Positions 16,336-24,098 are shown, counted from the stretch's first letter. The stretch: 25,560 nucleotides of DNA from Anaerocolumna sp. (GCA_029256035.1 JAQSYR010000015.1:1-25560); one strand, 5' to 3'. A program made the numbers and translations. Notes: a model not told the origin generated them from the letters alone.

Positions 16336-16372
16336 GAATCATAAATCACATTGACAGGGAATCATAAATCAC
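16336..16372. repeat. Direct repeat between two divergent promoters
   Basis: GAATCATAAATCAC occurs at 16336-16349 and 16359-16372, 23 bp apart (about two helical turns). The pair lies between the gltX -35 and the plus-strand promoter and overlaps the latter's spacer. It could be a two-site operator. Confidence 0.7.
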
Positions 16373-16379
16373 TTATGAC
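16351..16379 (+). promoter_or_regulatory. Possible promoter of the SleC N-domain gene
   Basis: TTGACA (16351-16356), 17 nt and TATGAC (16374-16379). The -10 is only 4 of 6. If the gene is sporulation-specific, a different sigma factor may be used; no clear sigma-E, -F, -G or -K site was seen. Confidence 0.4.
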
Positions 16380-16443
16380 ACTAGAAATTATTCCTGTCAT
16401 ATTGTAATAATAAAGACACGAAAGGATATTAAGTGATTCGTTT

Positions 16444-16848
16444 ATGGATAATCCTTCTATTCCTAGAGAGAATAATTATGGTACTTTGCAAGTAAGTGTA
16501 ATTCAGGAGGCTAACAGAAAACCAGTTACAAATGCTCTTGTCCAAATTTATAAGGATACCGATTTTGTTAGCTTACTCTATGCATTCTTTACCAATGAAA
16601 ATGGGTTAACTCCTACGGTTCATTTGCCTGCACCACCCATAGAGTACAGCCTCTATCCAAGTAATCAAAAACCTTATTCGGAGTATAATCTACGCATTGT
16701 ATCCCCAGGCTTTCAGACAGTTGAAATCTACGGCACCCAGATATTTCCCACCATAGGTTCCATTCAACCTGTAGAAATGGCAATTGACACCGGACAAATG
16801 CAACCAAAAGTTATTCACATTGAGCCTCATGTTCTATATCGCCCATAA
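16444..16848 (+). CDS. Stand-alone SleC-type N-terminal domain protein, 134 aa
   Basis: The sequence matches my memory of the N-terminal pro-region of the clostridial spore cortex-lytic enzyme SleC: an early beta-strand GTLQVSVIQEANRKPVTNA, then LPAPPIEYSLYPSN, PYSEYNLRIVSPGFQTVEI, a GTQIFPT strand and a final VIHIEPHVL. In SleC this part precedes the peptidoglycan-binding and lytic domains; neither is present and the gene ends with a terminator. It may be a separate chaperone, structural spore protein or relic. There is no signal peptide, as expected for SleC-like spore proteins. The only good start is ATG 16444, whose nearest AAAGGA site is far (17 nt). The fold looks like a carboxypeptidase-regulatory beta-sandwich. 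Its role is not established. Confidence 0.6.
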   Translation: MDNPSIPRENNYGTLQVSVIQEANRKPVTNALVQIYKDTDFVSLLYAFFTNENGLTPTVHLPAPPIEYSLYPSNQKPYSEYNLRIVSPGFQTVEIYGTQIFPTIGSIQPVEMAIDTGQMQPKVIHIEPHVLYRP

Positions 16849-16856
16849 GACAATGA

Positions 16857-16899
16857 AAAGATTTGACATCAACAATAGGTAGATTGATGTCAAATCTTT
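16857..16899. terminator. Bidirectional terminator between convergent genes
   Basis: A perfect 16-bp stem (16857-16872 with 16884-16899) and an 11-nt loop lie between the stop at 16848 (plus) and the stop at 16908 (minus). The T-runs on either side are short, so efficiency may be modest. Confidence 0.7.
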
Positions 16900-16907
16900 A
16901 GCTGATT

Positions 16908-17339
16908 TTAGTAATATTGCTGCATATAATCATTCATGTTAAATCCATTACTTAACATTTGGTTATAAGTTGAAGTTAAGATGTAAACTATAACAACGAT
17001 TGTAATTATAAGCATTAAAAGACTTGCTCGTGCCCAATTTTGTTTATTCTTAGGAGTTGAATTACTAAAAGACCAGACTAATAGCATAATTGGATAAGCA
17101 AATATTCCTACCACAGGAATATATAGTAATAGCATGCTTCCAAGCCAATTCCAGATAGAGATAGGTTTTTCTACTGCAGTTATATTCTCCGTATGTAAAT
17201 TGTTTGGTTCCATGGTATTATAAGAAGACGTATACTCCTCTTTTAATTGCGTCGTATTCTGACGAAACGATGACCCACAATATTCGCAGAAATTAGCATT
17301 TTCATTATTGGTATTACGTCCACAAACAGTACAAATCAT
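16908..17339 (-). CDS. Zinc-ribbon membrane protein, 143 aa
   Basis: A C-terminally anchored protein with an N-terminal zinc ribbon: C3-x2-C6 and C18-x2-C21 (ICTVCGR then FCEYCGSSF). A polar Ser/Thr/Asn linker runs to about residue 60. Two hydrophobic segments follow (about 63-92, LGSMLLLYIPVVGIFAYPIMLLVW, and 104-125, ASLLMLIITIVVIVYIL), ending in a Tyr/Gln-rich tail. Such proteins are common in Lachnospiraceae and have no known function. AAAGGGTG lies 6 nt before ATG 17339. An extended -10 (TGATATACT, near 17384-17392) may serve as promoter, without a good -35. It is a single-gene unit. Confidence 0.75.
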   Translation of the reverse strand: MICTVCGRNTNNENANFCEYCGSSFRQNTTQLKEEYTSSYNTMEPNNLHTENITAVEKPISIWNWLGSMLLLYIPVVGIFAYPIMLLVWSFSNSTPKNKQNWARASLLMLIITIVVIVYILTSTYNQMLSNGFNMNDYMQQYY

Positions 17340-17472
17340 TTATGTCACCCTTTCAAAATTAATATGCAAATAAATTCAAATACAGTATATCATAAATTCT
17401 TTGAAGTAAATACTAAAAAAACAATTAAATATATAGGAATCCTGGTGTCATGAGTCTAATTAACACAAGAAA

Positions 17473-17555
17473 ATGAATAGCTATAGATATATTTCATCTG
17501 GCTAGCCTTTCCACAAGGATATCTGGACCATCTGAATATATCCACAACTATTCAT
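17473..17555. other. Palindromic element, copy 1 (shared core 17495-17541)
   Basis: Outer stem ATGAATAG (17473-17480) pairs with 17548-17555; second stem GATATATT (17486-17493) pairs with 17535-17542. The 47-nt core carries CATCTGG, GCCTTTCC, GGAT, TCTG and CCATCTGAATATAT in the same order as the element at 24977-25140. TCC/GGA can close a small apical loop. It ends 11 nt from the stop of the ABC permease gene (17567, minus). It may be a 3' RNA structure, a terminator-like unit or a small repeat element. No transposase is nearby. Confidence 0.7.
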
Positions 17556-17566
17556 ATCTTAACTCT

Positions 17567-18640
17567 CTAACTATCTGTTTTCATAGCTTCAATAGCACTA
17601 ATTTTGGTAGCCCTGTTAGCCGGGTAATATCCGGATAAGACACCAACAAGAAATGCAAAACCTGCTGCAACAAAAGGTAGCCAAAATGGAATAATAGAAA
17701 ATTTAGTATTCTCCATATTATACATATAGTTTGTTGACAACAATGCCTGGAATAAAGGCTGACCAAATTTGTTAATTGCGAAGGAGGCAAGATAACTTAA
17801 CCCAATTCCAATGATGCCCCCAATTAAACCTATCATGCCAGCTTCAAATAAGAACAGTTTTTTAATATCTGTGATAACACATCCGAGGACTTTCATAATT
17901 CCAATTTCCTTGGTACGTTCATAAATTGACATAATCATTGTATTGGCAATATTAATGGCTGAAACCAGCATGGCAATGGCACCAATACCTCCAAGAACCA
18001 TTTGCAGCATATTTGAAGTTTCTTGCATCGGTTCTAGAAACATGGCTACTGTGATTTTTATTCGCTCATAGTTTTCAATGGCAGAAAGAGCTTTTTTTCT
18101 ATCTTCTGCATTTAGTGTATTGGCATATTTTTTGTATAATGTTCTAAAATAGTCAATGTCCATATAGCAGGAGTAATCATATTCCCAGTTATCTACTTTT
18201 TCCATAATGCCATAGTTTGTTAACTTTAAAGAAAATGGTTTTTTTCTTTCATTAACAACATACTCATATGGATTAAACTGAAAAGTTACCTTATCCTTTG
18301 TTAAGTCTATGGATTTTGTGGTATAGTTTCTTGAAGTAGGATTATAAAAATCAAGGAGTGTATCACTTCCAAACACTATATATTTATTATCCTGTTCTTT
18401 GGAATTAATATAGTTACCTTCGTCATCCATAATATTAGCTATACGCTCCACAGTAACAGTGGTCAGGCTTCCCTGTTCCATAACCTGGGATGTGAAATTC
18501 GTATTCATACCGATACCTATAGAAACCATAACAACAATGGATATGGTTCCAATAACCACTCCAATTACAGTTAATGCGGTTCTGGCTTTTCTACGACTTA
18601 GATTTCTAAGACCCATTTTAATCAAGTCACTAATCCTCAT
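17567..18640 (-). CDS. ABC transporter permease of the FtsX/MacB type, 357 aa, apparently shortened
   Basis: Permease for the ATPase at 21031-21807. TM1 lies at about residues 20-42 (ARTALTVIGVVIGTISIVVMV). An extracytoplasmic region follows to about 205. TM2-TM4 form the FtsX domain: MVLGGIGAIAMLVSAINIANTM, the YERTKEIGIMKVLGC coupling segment, GLIGGIIGIGLSYLASF, and GFAFLVGVLSGYYPANRATKISAIEAMK. Compared with relatives I remember, the outer domain seems to lack two blocks without frame change. One of about 55-60 residues is missing at SKEQ|DNKYIVFG (near 18391), where LDD..V..I..V.AVTP-type sequence is normal. One of about 20 is missing at KITV|AMFLEPM (near 18046). ATG 18640 (AAGGAA 9 nt upstream) overlaps the upstream gene by 11 nt. 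Function may be impaired if the losses are real. Confidence 0.8.
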   Translation of the reverse strand: MRISDLIKMGLRNLSRRKARTALTVIGVVIGTISIVVMVSIGIGMNTNFTSQVMEQGSLTTVTVERIANIMDDEGNYINSKEQDNKYIVFGSDTLLDFYNPTSRNYTTKSIDLTKDKVTFQFNPYEYVVNERKKPFSLKLTNYGIMEKVDNWEYDYSCYMDIDYFRTLYKKYANTLNAEDRKKALSAIENYERIKITVAMFLEPMQETSNMLQMVLGGIGAIAMLVSAINIANTMIMSIYERTKEIGIMKVLGCVITDIKKLFLFEAGMIGLIGGIIGIGLSYLASFAINKFGQPLFQALLSTNYMYNMENTKFSIIPFWLPFVAAGFAFLVGVLSGYYPANRATKISAIEAMKTDS

Positions 18641-19001
18641 ATAACTCAATTCCTTTTTTAATTTTTCTCTTAGCTAATACCACTCCAATGCCTACACTGA
18701 TTGCTAATGTTAATAAAGTTATACCGGATACAAAAGTCCAACTGGAAAGGAGTGGGTCCTTAGGCCCAGCAGACATATCCCCAGGCATTTCACCTTCTAT
18801 GTAGCCGCCATCCACATAGCCCCCATCTACATAACCGCCATCCACTTTCACGTCTGTTATGACTTCAGCTTCTGTTACAACCTCTTCAACAGCTGTTACT
18901 GTATTAACTTCTACTTTTTGGGCCATAATAGAGCCAGTAATTTGATTTTCTGGATTTAAAAATACCTTTATATTTAAAGCATTATCAATAAATACTTTCA
19001 T
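18630..19001 (-). CDS. Small C-terminally anchored protein of the ABC operon, 123 aa, unknown
   Basis: I do not recognise this protein. ATG 19001 has a strong AAAGGAGG site 5 nt upstream, so the longer reading from GTG 19058 is unlikely. Residues 1-30 (MKVFIDNALNIKVFLNPENQ and onward) are not a signal peptide. A Val/Glu/Thr-rich part, four 5-residue units (DGGYV-like, about 55-75), a short Met/Pro/Gly linker, one membrane helix (WTFVSGITLLTLAISVGIGVVLA) and a basic tail ending ELYED follow. The tail looks like the C-terminal anchor of a large secreted CARDB protein, with its basic side in the cytoplasm. That would require the N-terminal part to cross the membrane without a signal peptide, so N-terminal sequence may be missing. 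It lies 49 nt after the CARDB gene and overlaps the permease gene by 11 nt. Confidence 0.65.
   Translation of the reverse strand: MKVFIDNALNIKVFLNPENQITGSIMAQKVEVNTVTAVEEVVTEAEVITDVKVDGGYVDGGYVDGGYIEGEMPGDMSAGPKDPLLSSWTFVSGITLLTLAISVGIGVVLAKRKIKKGIELYED
18800..18845. repeat. 15-bp coding repeat, three to four units
   Basis: Imperfect 15-nt units encode (V)DGGYVDGGYVDGGYIEG in the small anchored protein. The copies differ at third codon positions, which argues for older, selected repeats rather than fresh slippage. Confidence 0.7.
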
Positions 19002-19050
19002 TGTTACCTCCTTTCTGTGACCTAAATGCTTACTTAAATTGCTACTTTTA

Positions 19051-21003
19051 TTAATCACCTAAATTAGCATCTTCAATTTTTCTTAATTTCCTTTTATGAG
19101 CTTTCAGAATTACTTTTCTTGTTGCTGGTACTCCTACTACAAAGATAAGGATTTGTAAGGTACCTTTTGATAACCCTTCCAGTGTGGGAATTACCTCTAA
19201 TTCAGCATATTCTGAATATCCTGCTTCAACATTTCCTATAAAGTACATGCTTCCTGTATTCAACAAGAAATCTCCCTGCACTGTAGCATACACATTATTT
19301 AAGGTTGACTTACCCATATTATAAAATTCAAAAGTTAAAACTGTAGGTTGATTTATTACTGGAACATCCCAACTACCAACATAAACATTTTCAACTACTG
19401 GCCTTGCATTTTCTACTGCTTGTAGATTAATGGTTTCTGTAACTGTTTCACCAATTTCACCTGTAGCAGGGTTTGCTTCCGCCCCATCATATTCATATTC
19501 GATTTTGATTTCAATTGGATAAGCTTTTGTGGTTGCATCGGATTTTACTTTTAATTCAATGGAATTCTCTATCTTCTCACCTGCTGGAATCTGATTAATA
19601 TAAAATGTGTTGCTGCCTTTCGTTACAGAAAAAATGTTATCTGCTTGAGATACGGTTACTTTAATATTTTTTGCATTTAATGATGTGTGCGTATTGTAAA
19701 TATCAAATATAAAATTAAATGTATTTCCCGCTCTTAATTCTTCTACGTCCGTGGTAAAATTACTAATAATTAATTTTGGCTTACTTGCAGCAGTATCATC
19801 AACTGCAACTACTTCAAGATATAATTTACTGGTTTTTGTATATACTACGTCTGTATCATCACTATACGTTATTTTAACTGTTATCTCTTTTAAACCACTG
19901 GTAGCTTCTTTCGGAACAATAAGCGGAATTCTTACATCTCTTTTTGAATTATATTCCAAAGTTCCTACATCAATAGTATCTGCTGTATAATTTGGTATAA
20001 AGCTACTGGTGCCTAATCCCTCTACAGATACTTCAACATTTTCTGCATCTGCAACTCCTTCATTTTTAATTGTGGTAATCAGTACAAATTCACTACCTGA
20101 TTTAAGTTCTCCTGCATACTTTGTACTCTCAATTTCAATGGCTGGAGTTAGATTGTTCTCAGTTATATTAATATATATCTTTGTTTCGTTGGTATAAACA
20201 TTACCATCTATATCCTTATAATCTGTAAATATACTTAAGGTTTTCGTTCCGGGTGTAGCTGTGGCAGATACTGTTACCGGTAATTTTACACGATAAGTTT
20301 CGCCAGATTGCATTTTGCCTTCACTTCCTGCTTCCTGTTTTAACTTTGAATATTCAGGAATTAATCCTGCTGCTTCATAGCCTTCTACACGAAACATGGT
20401 ATTGAAAGAAGATATTTCTCCTTCATTTTTAATGGTAAATGCTAATTCTGTTGTATTTCCAATGGTTGCGTTATTTAAGGAAACACTGTCAATGGTTAAC
20501 TGGGCTGGCTCTTTTTCTTTTAAAATTACAAAGTTTACACTTGGTAAATCTATATTAAATGTTTCCTGACGATTTGTGTCAAGATTAAAACCTACGTACT
20601 CAATTTGAACTTTCATTTTTTTATTGCTTATTTTGGCAGTTTCTTTTACCTTTAAATCGAATTCAATATAAGTGGTAGAAAAATTAGAAATTCCTTTGGG
20701 TGGATTTGCTTCTGTATACCCTTCACCAGTTAATTTAATATTTTCTACATTAAACTGCATATCTGTAATATCTACAGATATTCTTGGATCTTGTATGTAA
20801 TCTGCCGTTGCCCTTACAGGAAGTTTTACATGTGTTGTTTCTCCAGGAGTTCCAATAATATCTTCTACTTTTTCCGTAAATATAATTGTGTTTGAAGGGT
20901 TATAAACGGAACCCGCTTTCACAGGAAGCATATTTACTGCAAAACCGTTTATAAGGAATGCTGCAACTAAAATTACAATAACTAATTTTTTGATTCTTCT
21001 CAT
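19051..21003 (-). CDS. Secreted CARDB-repeat (COG1361-like) protein of an ABC export operon, 650 aa
   Basis: Residues 1-30 are a signal peptide (RRIKKLVIVILVAAFLINGFA with a VKAG cleavage region). The rest is a chain of beta-sandwich modules of the CARDB/COG1361 type. After an N-terminal domain (about 35-165), four units start near 168 (PAQLTIDSVSL), 285 (TPAIEIESTKY), 408 (KPKLIISNFT) and 535 (RPVVENVYVG), each with an 'F.I.N.G' type strand. The C-terminus has a short hydrophobic stretch (LQILIFVVGVPA) directly followed by a basic tail (RKVILKAHKRKLRK). That is short for a membrane anchor and lacks the usual Gly/Pro linker, so sequence may be missing before it. GAGGGA lies 6-8 nt before ATG 21003. 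Such proteins accompany FtsX-type ABC transporters, perhaps in place of a MacA-like partner; this role is inferred from context. Confidence 0.8.
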   Translation of the reverse strand: MRRIKKLVIVILVAAFLINGFAVNMLPVKAGSVYNPSNTIIFTEKVEDIIGTPGETTHVKLPVRATADYIQDPRISVDITDMQFNVENIKLTGEGYTEANPPKGISNFSTTYIEFDLKVKETAKISNKKMKVQIEYVGFNLDTNRQETFNIDLPSVNFVILKEKEPAQLTIDSVSLNNATIGNTTELAFTIKNEGEISSFNTMFRVEGYEAAGLIPEYSKLKQEAGSEGKMQSGETYRVKLPVTVSATATPGTKTLSIFTDYKDIDGNVYTNETKIYINITENNLTPAIEIESTKYAGELKSGSEFVLITTIKNEGVADAENVEVSVEGLGTSSFIPNYTADTIDVGTLEYNSKRDVRIPLIVPKEATSGLKEITVKITYSDDTDVVYTKTSKLYLEVVAVDDTAASKPKLIISNFTTDVEELRAGNTFNFIFDIYNTHTSLNAKNIKVTVSQADNIFSVTKGSNTFYINQIPAGEKIENSIELKVKSDATTKAYPIEIKIEYEYDGAEANPATGEIGETVTETINLQAVENARPVVENVYVGSWDVPVINQPTVLTFEFYNMGKSTLNNVYATVQGDFLLNTGSMYFIGNVEAGYSEYAELEVIPTLEGLSKGTLQILIFVVGVPATRKVILKAHKRKLRKIEDANLGD

Positions 21004-21030
21004 CTCTTTTCCCTCTTCTTTAATTATTCT

Positions 21031-21807
21031 CTATGATAACTTTGTTTCTAAAACTTCTATACTCTCAGTTGTTTCTATTTTTTCTTTGTTTTCTATACTC
21101 TCAACATTTTCAATTTTCTCTATGCTTTGAATCTTTCCATCCAAAATATTAATTACTTTATCAGCAAATTGTGCAACCCGCTTATCATGAGTAACCATAA
21201 CAATGGTTTGATTATTTTCTTTTGCAATATTTCGAATTAATTTCAAAACTTCCATAGCAGTTTTTGTGTCTAAATTACCTGTAGGTTCATCTGCAAAAAC
21301 AATTTCTGGCTTAGCTACAAAGGCTCTGGCAATACCAACTCTTTGCTGTTGCCCACCACTCATTTCTTTGGGTTTATGGTTCATTCGGTTTTCTAAACCA
21401 ACCTGTTTCAACATATCTTTAGAAAGAGCACGCCTTTTTTTCGTCCTTACTCGTTTAAACACCAAAGGAAACTCCACATTCTCTAAGGCTGTCATAGAAT
21501 TCATCAGGTTATAAGACTGAAATACAAATCCCAAATAACGTTGCCTGAACCTGGCCAGGCTGTTCTCACTCATTTTATGTATTTTCTGACCTTTTATTAT
21601 AATCTGACCACCGGACAATTTCTCAATACCCGCCATAAGATTTAATAAGGTAGATTTCCCTGATCCCGAAGTACCAAGCAGGCAACAAAATTCGCCTTTT
21701 TGTATATCAAAACTTACGTCATCAACTGCATATATTTTTTCACTACCCATACGATATATCTTTTTAACATTTTTAACCTGAATTATAGTATTATTCTGGT
21801 TCTGCAC
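21031..21807 (-). CDS. ABC transporter ATP-binding protein (MacB/LolD class), 258 aa
   Basis: The ATPase that drives the FtsX-type permease encoded downstream. Motifs: Walker A GTSGSGKST at 45-53, Q-loop in GFVFQSYNLM, signature MSGGQ at 149-153, Walker B EIVFADE at 168-174, D-loop and H207 in VTHD. Residues about 225-258 form an unusual Glu/Ile/Lys-rich tail with repeated IE.IE units, perhaps a short coiled coil, not usual in this class. The start is GTG 21807 with AAGGTG 7 nt upstream; the nearby ATG is out of frame. It begins the operon ATPase-CARDB-small protein-permease, with gaps of 27 and 49 nt and then an 11-nt overlap. Type VII ABC systems of this kind do mechanical work or export at the membrane rather than import. 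Confidence 0.9.
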   Translation of the reverse strand: MQNQNNTIIQVKNVKKIYRMGSEKIYAVDDVSFDIQKGEFCCLLGTSGSGKSTLLNLMAGIEKLSGGQIIIKGQKIHKMSENSLARFRQRYLGFVFQSYNLMNSMTALENVEFPLVFKRVRTKKRRALSKDMLKQVGLENRMNHKPKEMSGGQQQRVGIARAFVAKPEIVFADEPTGNLDTKTAMEVLKLIRNIAKENNQTIVMVTHDKRVAQFADKVINILDGKIQSIEKIENVESIENKEKIETTESIEVLETKLS

Positions 21808-21918
21808 CCCATATCACCTTCCACCTTATTATAATTCTTAGCATTCTAATCCAATCATACTCTAAACATCTTAAATAAAGACTAGTTTAATTCTTACATT
21901 TTTATTACTTTTTGTTAT

Positions 21919-21927
21919 ATTATACCA
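21919..21927 (-). promoter_or_regulatory. Extended -10 promoter of the ABC operon
   Basis: Minus-strand TGGTATAAT (TG-N-TATAAT) lies about 110 nt before GTG 21807. No -35 match is seen, which is usual for extended -10 promoters. Confidence 0.5.
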
Positions 21928-21963
21928 TATTTTTTTATTGTGGTATTCCGTTTTTATAAGAAT

Positions 21964-21996
21964 TAAAAAACATGTGTTACATAAAAAGAAACACAT
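21964..21996 (-). terminator. Terminator after the AI-2E family gene
   Basis: On the minus strand ATGTGTT (21990-21996) pairs with AACACAT (21972-21978) around an 11-nt loop, and a T-run follows (21965-21970). A competing longer pairing joins AAACATGTG at 22031-22039 with 21968-21976. The stem is weak. Confidence 0.55.
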
Positions 21997-22047
21997 ATAG
22001 TTATAAACTAATTTGTTCTTATTCCTGCCGCACATGTTTGTTTATTA

Positions 22048-23271
22048 TTACAATTTTACTTGATCTTTTTTATTCTGATTCTCCAGAATCTGACCTAATT
22101 CTTTTTTCTCTAATCTTAAATCAATAAATCTTACAAACAATAACTTAATTAATGCACCTACAGGAACTGCTAATAACATTCCGAGTAAACCGCCCATGGC
22201 ACTACCAAATATTAAAGAGATAATAACTAATACCGGGTGAATTTGAATACTATGGCTTAACAGTTTTGGTGCGATAATATTGCCATCCACTGTTTGTATA
22301 ATGAATAAAGCAATTATTGCTATAATTAATACCTGATACTGACCATTAATCAGGCAAATCAAAGTCGTACTAATATAGGCAACAAAAGGCCCCACATAAG
22401 GAACAAGATTTCCTATTCCTGCAAGTACCCCTATTATAAAAGCAAATTTTACTCCTATAACAGATAAAGTTAAGCTAATTAACATCATCATAATAGCTGC
22501 ATCGGTTAATTGTCCTCTGATATAACCTGAAAATACCTGATCTGCATCTGAAAGAAATAACCTTACCCGGTTATTCCACTTTTCACTAAATAGAGCTTTT
22601 CCAACTTTATTGATAAAATCTTTAATTATTACGCCATCAATCATAAAATAGATTCCTATGATTAACGAAAATAAAAAGGTTGTGACATAAGATGTTATAT
22701 TACTAATGGATGTTAAAAAAGATGTACCAAATTCTTTTAGTCCTGTCATAATATTCCCACCGATTTCACTTACATATTGTGTTACCATATCGGATTCAAT
22801 ATTTAATTGATCTAATTTTAATATAATAGAATTAATAAAATCATTGATACCTTTAATAAAAGAATCTACAATGATGACAATGTCATCTAATTTTGCCAAG
22901 CGCATCTGATCTGTAATACTAAATATCAGAATGGATATAATTCCGGTTAAAATAGCCATGATAATTATTAAAGTTAAAAAAACTGCTAAGGTTCTGCTTC
23001 CTTTTAGCTGCCTATTTTCTTTTCCAATGCGAACTTTATCGAATTGAGCTTCAAAGTAATTAACAATGGGATCTAGCAAATAAGCAAAAACAAATGCCAA
23101 AATAATAGGCTTTGCTACCCTTGCTAACCAACCAAGTCTTATCATAATTTCTTTTAAAATCAAAGGTGCATTCTGAGCAATAAGACTTAGGCTGTAAATA
23201 ATAATGGCTGTAATAATCACATAAATTGCAATTATTGTGTATTTCTTATTCATCTTGTCATTGAATTTCAT
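22048..23271 (-). CDS. AI-2E family transporter (PF01594-type membrane protein), 407 aa
   Basis: A polytopic membrane protein. Segments: TM1 about 11-32, TM2 about 50-70 (AKPIILAFVFAYLLDPIVNYF), TM3 about 95-118, a long central soluble stretch (about 120-185), then a cluster of helices from 195 to 380. Family hallmarks are GNLVPYVGPFVAYIST, DGNIIAPKLLSHSIQIHPVLVIISLIFG and GMLLAVPVGALIK. The family was named after a proposed autoinducer-2 exporter, but most members have other or unknown roles, including sodium-proton exchange, so the substrate is open. AAGGAG lies 5 nt before ATG 23271. It is downstream of the cytidylate-kinase-like gene, with a hairpin at 23294-23326 between them. Length is normal. 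Confidence 0.85.
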   Translation of the reverse strand: MKFNDKMNKKYTIIAIYVIITAIIIYSLSLIAQNAPLILKEIMIRLGWLARVAKPIILAFVFAYLLDPIVNYFEAQFDKVRIGKENRQLKGSRTLAVFLTLIIIMAILTGIISILIFSITDQMRLAKLDDIVIIVDSFIKGINDFINSIILKLDQLNIESDMVTQYVSEIGGNIMTGLKEFGTSFLTSISNITSYVTTFLFSLIIGIYFMIDGVIIKDFINKVGKALFSEKWNNRVRLFLSDADQVFSGYIRGQLTDAAIMMMLISLTLSVIGVKFAFIIGVLAGIGNLVPYVGPFVAYISTTLICLINGQYQVLIIAIIALFIIQTVDGNIIAPKLLSHSIQIHPVLVIISLIFGSAMGGLLGMLLAVPVGALIKLLFVRFIDLRLEKKELGQILENQNKKDQVKL

Positions 23272-23293
23272 AAAATCTCCTTATAATATTGAA

Positions 23294-23326
23294 GGTAATT
23301 GTGACAGGGTGTCCATCACAATTACC
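23294..23326. repeat. Perfect 11-bp hairpin between the kinase-like and AI-2E genes
   Basis: GGTAATTGTGA (23294-23304) pairs with 23316-23326 around 11 nt. No T-run follows on the minus strand, and the AI-2E ribosome site begins about 10 nt further. It may reduce read-through, stabilise the upstream mRNA or serve as a processing site. Confidence 0.65.
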
Positions 23327-23352
23327 CCTAAATTTCTTTCTATTATATAAAC

Positions 23353-23964
23353 TTATGCTCTTTCAACATAACTTTTAATGCAATCCACACTATTATCAAT
23401 TCCAATGAAATCACTTCTTAAAGAAAGATGGTAGTTTTCTGCACGCCCCCATTTTTCGCTGGCATGATAGTTATAATAATTTGCCCTTCTTTTATCAATT
23501 TTAGCAACTTCATCTTCGACTTTATTGGCTGCCAAATTATCTATTAACATAGCTCTTTTTTTTCTAAACTCAAAATCCGCCCATATAAATACATTAATAA
23601 CATTTGGCATATCCTTTAGTACATAATCTGCACATCTTCCAACAATTACACAGGGTCCCTCCTGGGCTACCTTTCGTATTACATCAGATTGGGCCAAATA
23701 AATTCTATCATCCAGTGAAAGATGAGCAAATCCAAGATCTTGATTTCCATAGGCGTTCATTCCCATGGCAATAGAATAAAGTAAACTGTTTGTTGCCTTT
23801 CTCTCTGCATTCTCAAATGCAGCTTTTGCAAACCCGCTTTCTTCTGCTGCACGTTCAATTAATTCATGATCATAGAAAGGAATTCCTAATTTTTTCGCCA
23901 GCTTTTGCCCGATTTCTCTTCCGCCACTACCATATTGCCTGCTTATTGTAATTATATTCTTCAT
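23353..23964 (-). CDS. Cytidylate kinase-like family protein, 203 aa
   Basis: A P-loop nucleotide kinase of the Cytidylate_kin2 type, common in Clostridia and distinct from housekeeping Cmk. The P-loop is SRQYGSGGREIG (residues 8-19), followed by FYDHELIERAAEESGF. Later parts include GPCVIVGRCADYVL, RVxxR-like FRKKRAMLIDN and the family-typical KRRANYYNYHASEKWGRAENYHLSL and GID(N)SVDCIKSYV end. The true substrate of the family is not certain. I prefer ATG 23964 (GGAG 8 nt upstream); GTG 23973 would add three residues and overlap the ribosome site. Its promoter lies at 24016-24044. It heads a unit with the AI-2E family gene. Confidence 0.85.
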   Translation of the reverse strand: MKNIITISRQYGSGGREIGQKLAKKLGIPFYDHELIERAAEESGFAKAAFENAERKATNSLLYSIAMGMNAYGNQDLGFAHLSLDDRIYLAQSDVIRKVAQEGPCVIVGRCADYVLKDMPNVINVFIWADFEFRKKRAMLIDNLAANKVEDEVAKIDKRRANYYNYHASEKWGRAENYHLSLRSDFIGIDNSVDCIKSYVERA

Positions 23965-24015
23965 AACAATCACTCCATTCTTTTACTTTGAGAATATCTA
24001 TGGGTGTTTTTATTT

Positions 24016-24044
24016 ATTATACCATAATTTAGGCTTTTTGGAAA
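24016..24044 (-). promoter_or_regulatory. Promoter of the cytidylate-kinase-like gene
   Basis: Minus-strand TTTCCA (24039-24044), 17 nt and TATAAT (24016-24021), preceded by TGG, so it is also an extended -10. It is divergent from the mntP promoter, with 25 nt between the -35 boxes. Confidence 0.6.
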
Positions 24045-24069
24045 TACAATTTTCCTTTGGGATTTCCTA

Positions 24070-24098
24070 TTGACATTATAATTAGCAATTAGTATACT
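24070..24098 (+). promoter_or_regulatory. Promoter of mntP
   Basis: TTGACA (24070-24075), 17 nt and TATACT (24093-24098). The leader would be about 70 nt, too short for a yybP-ykoY manganese riboswitch; no such motif is visible. Confidence 0.75.
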
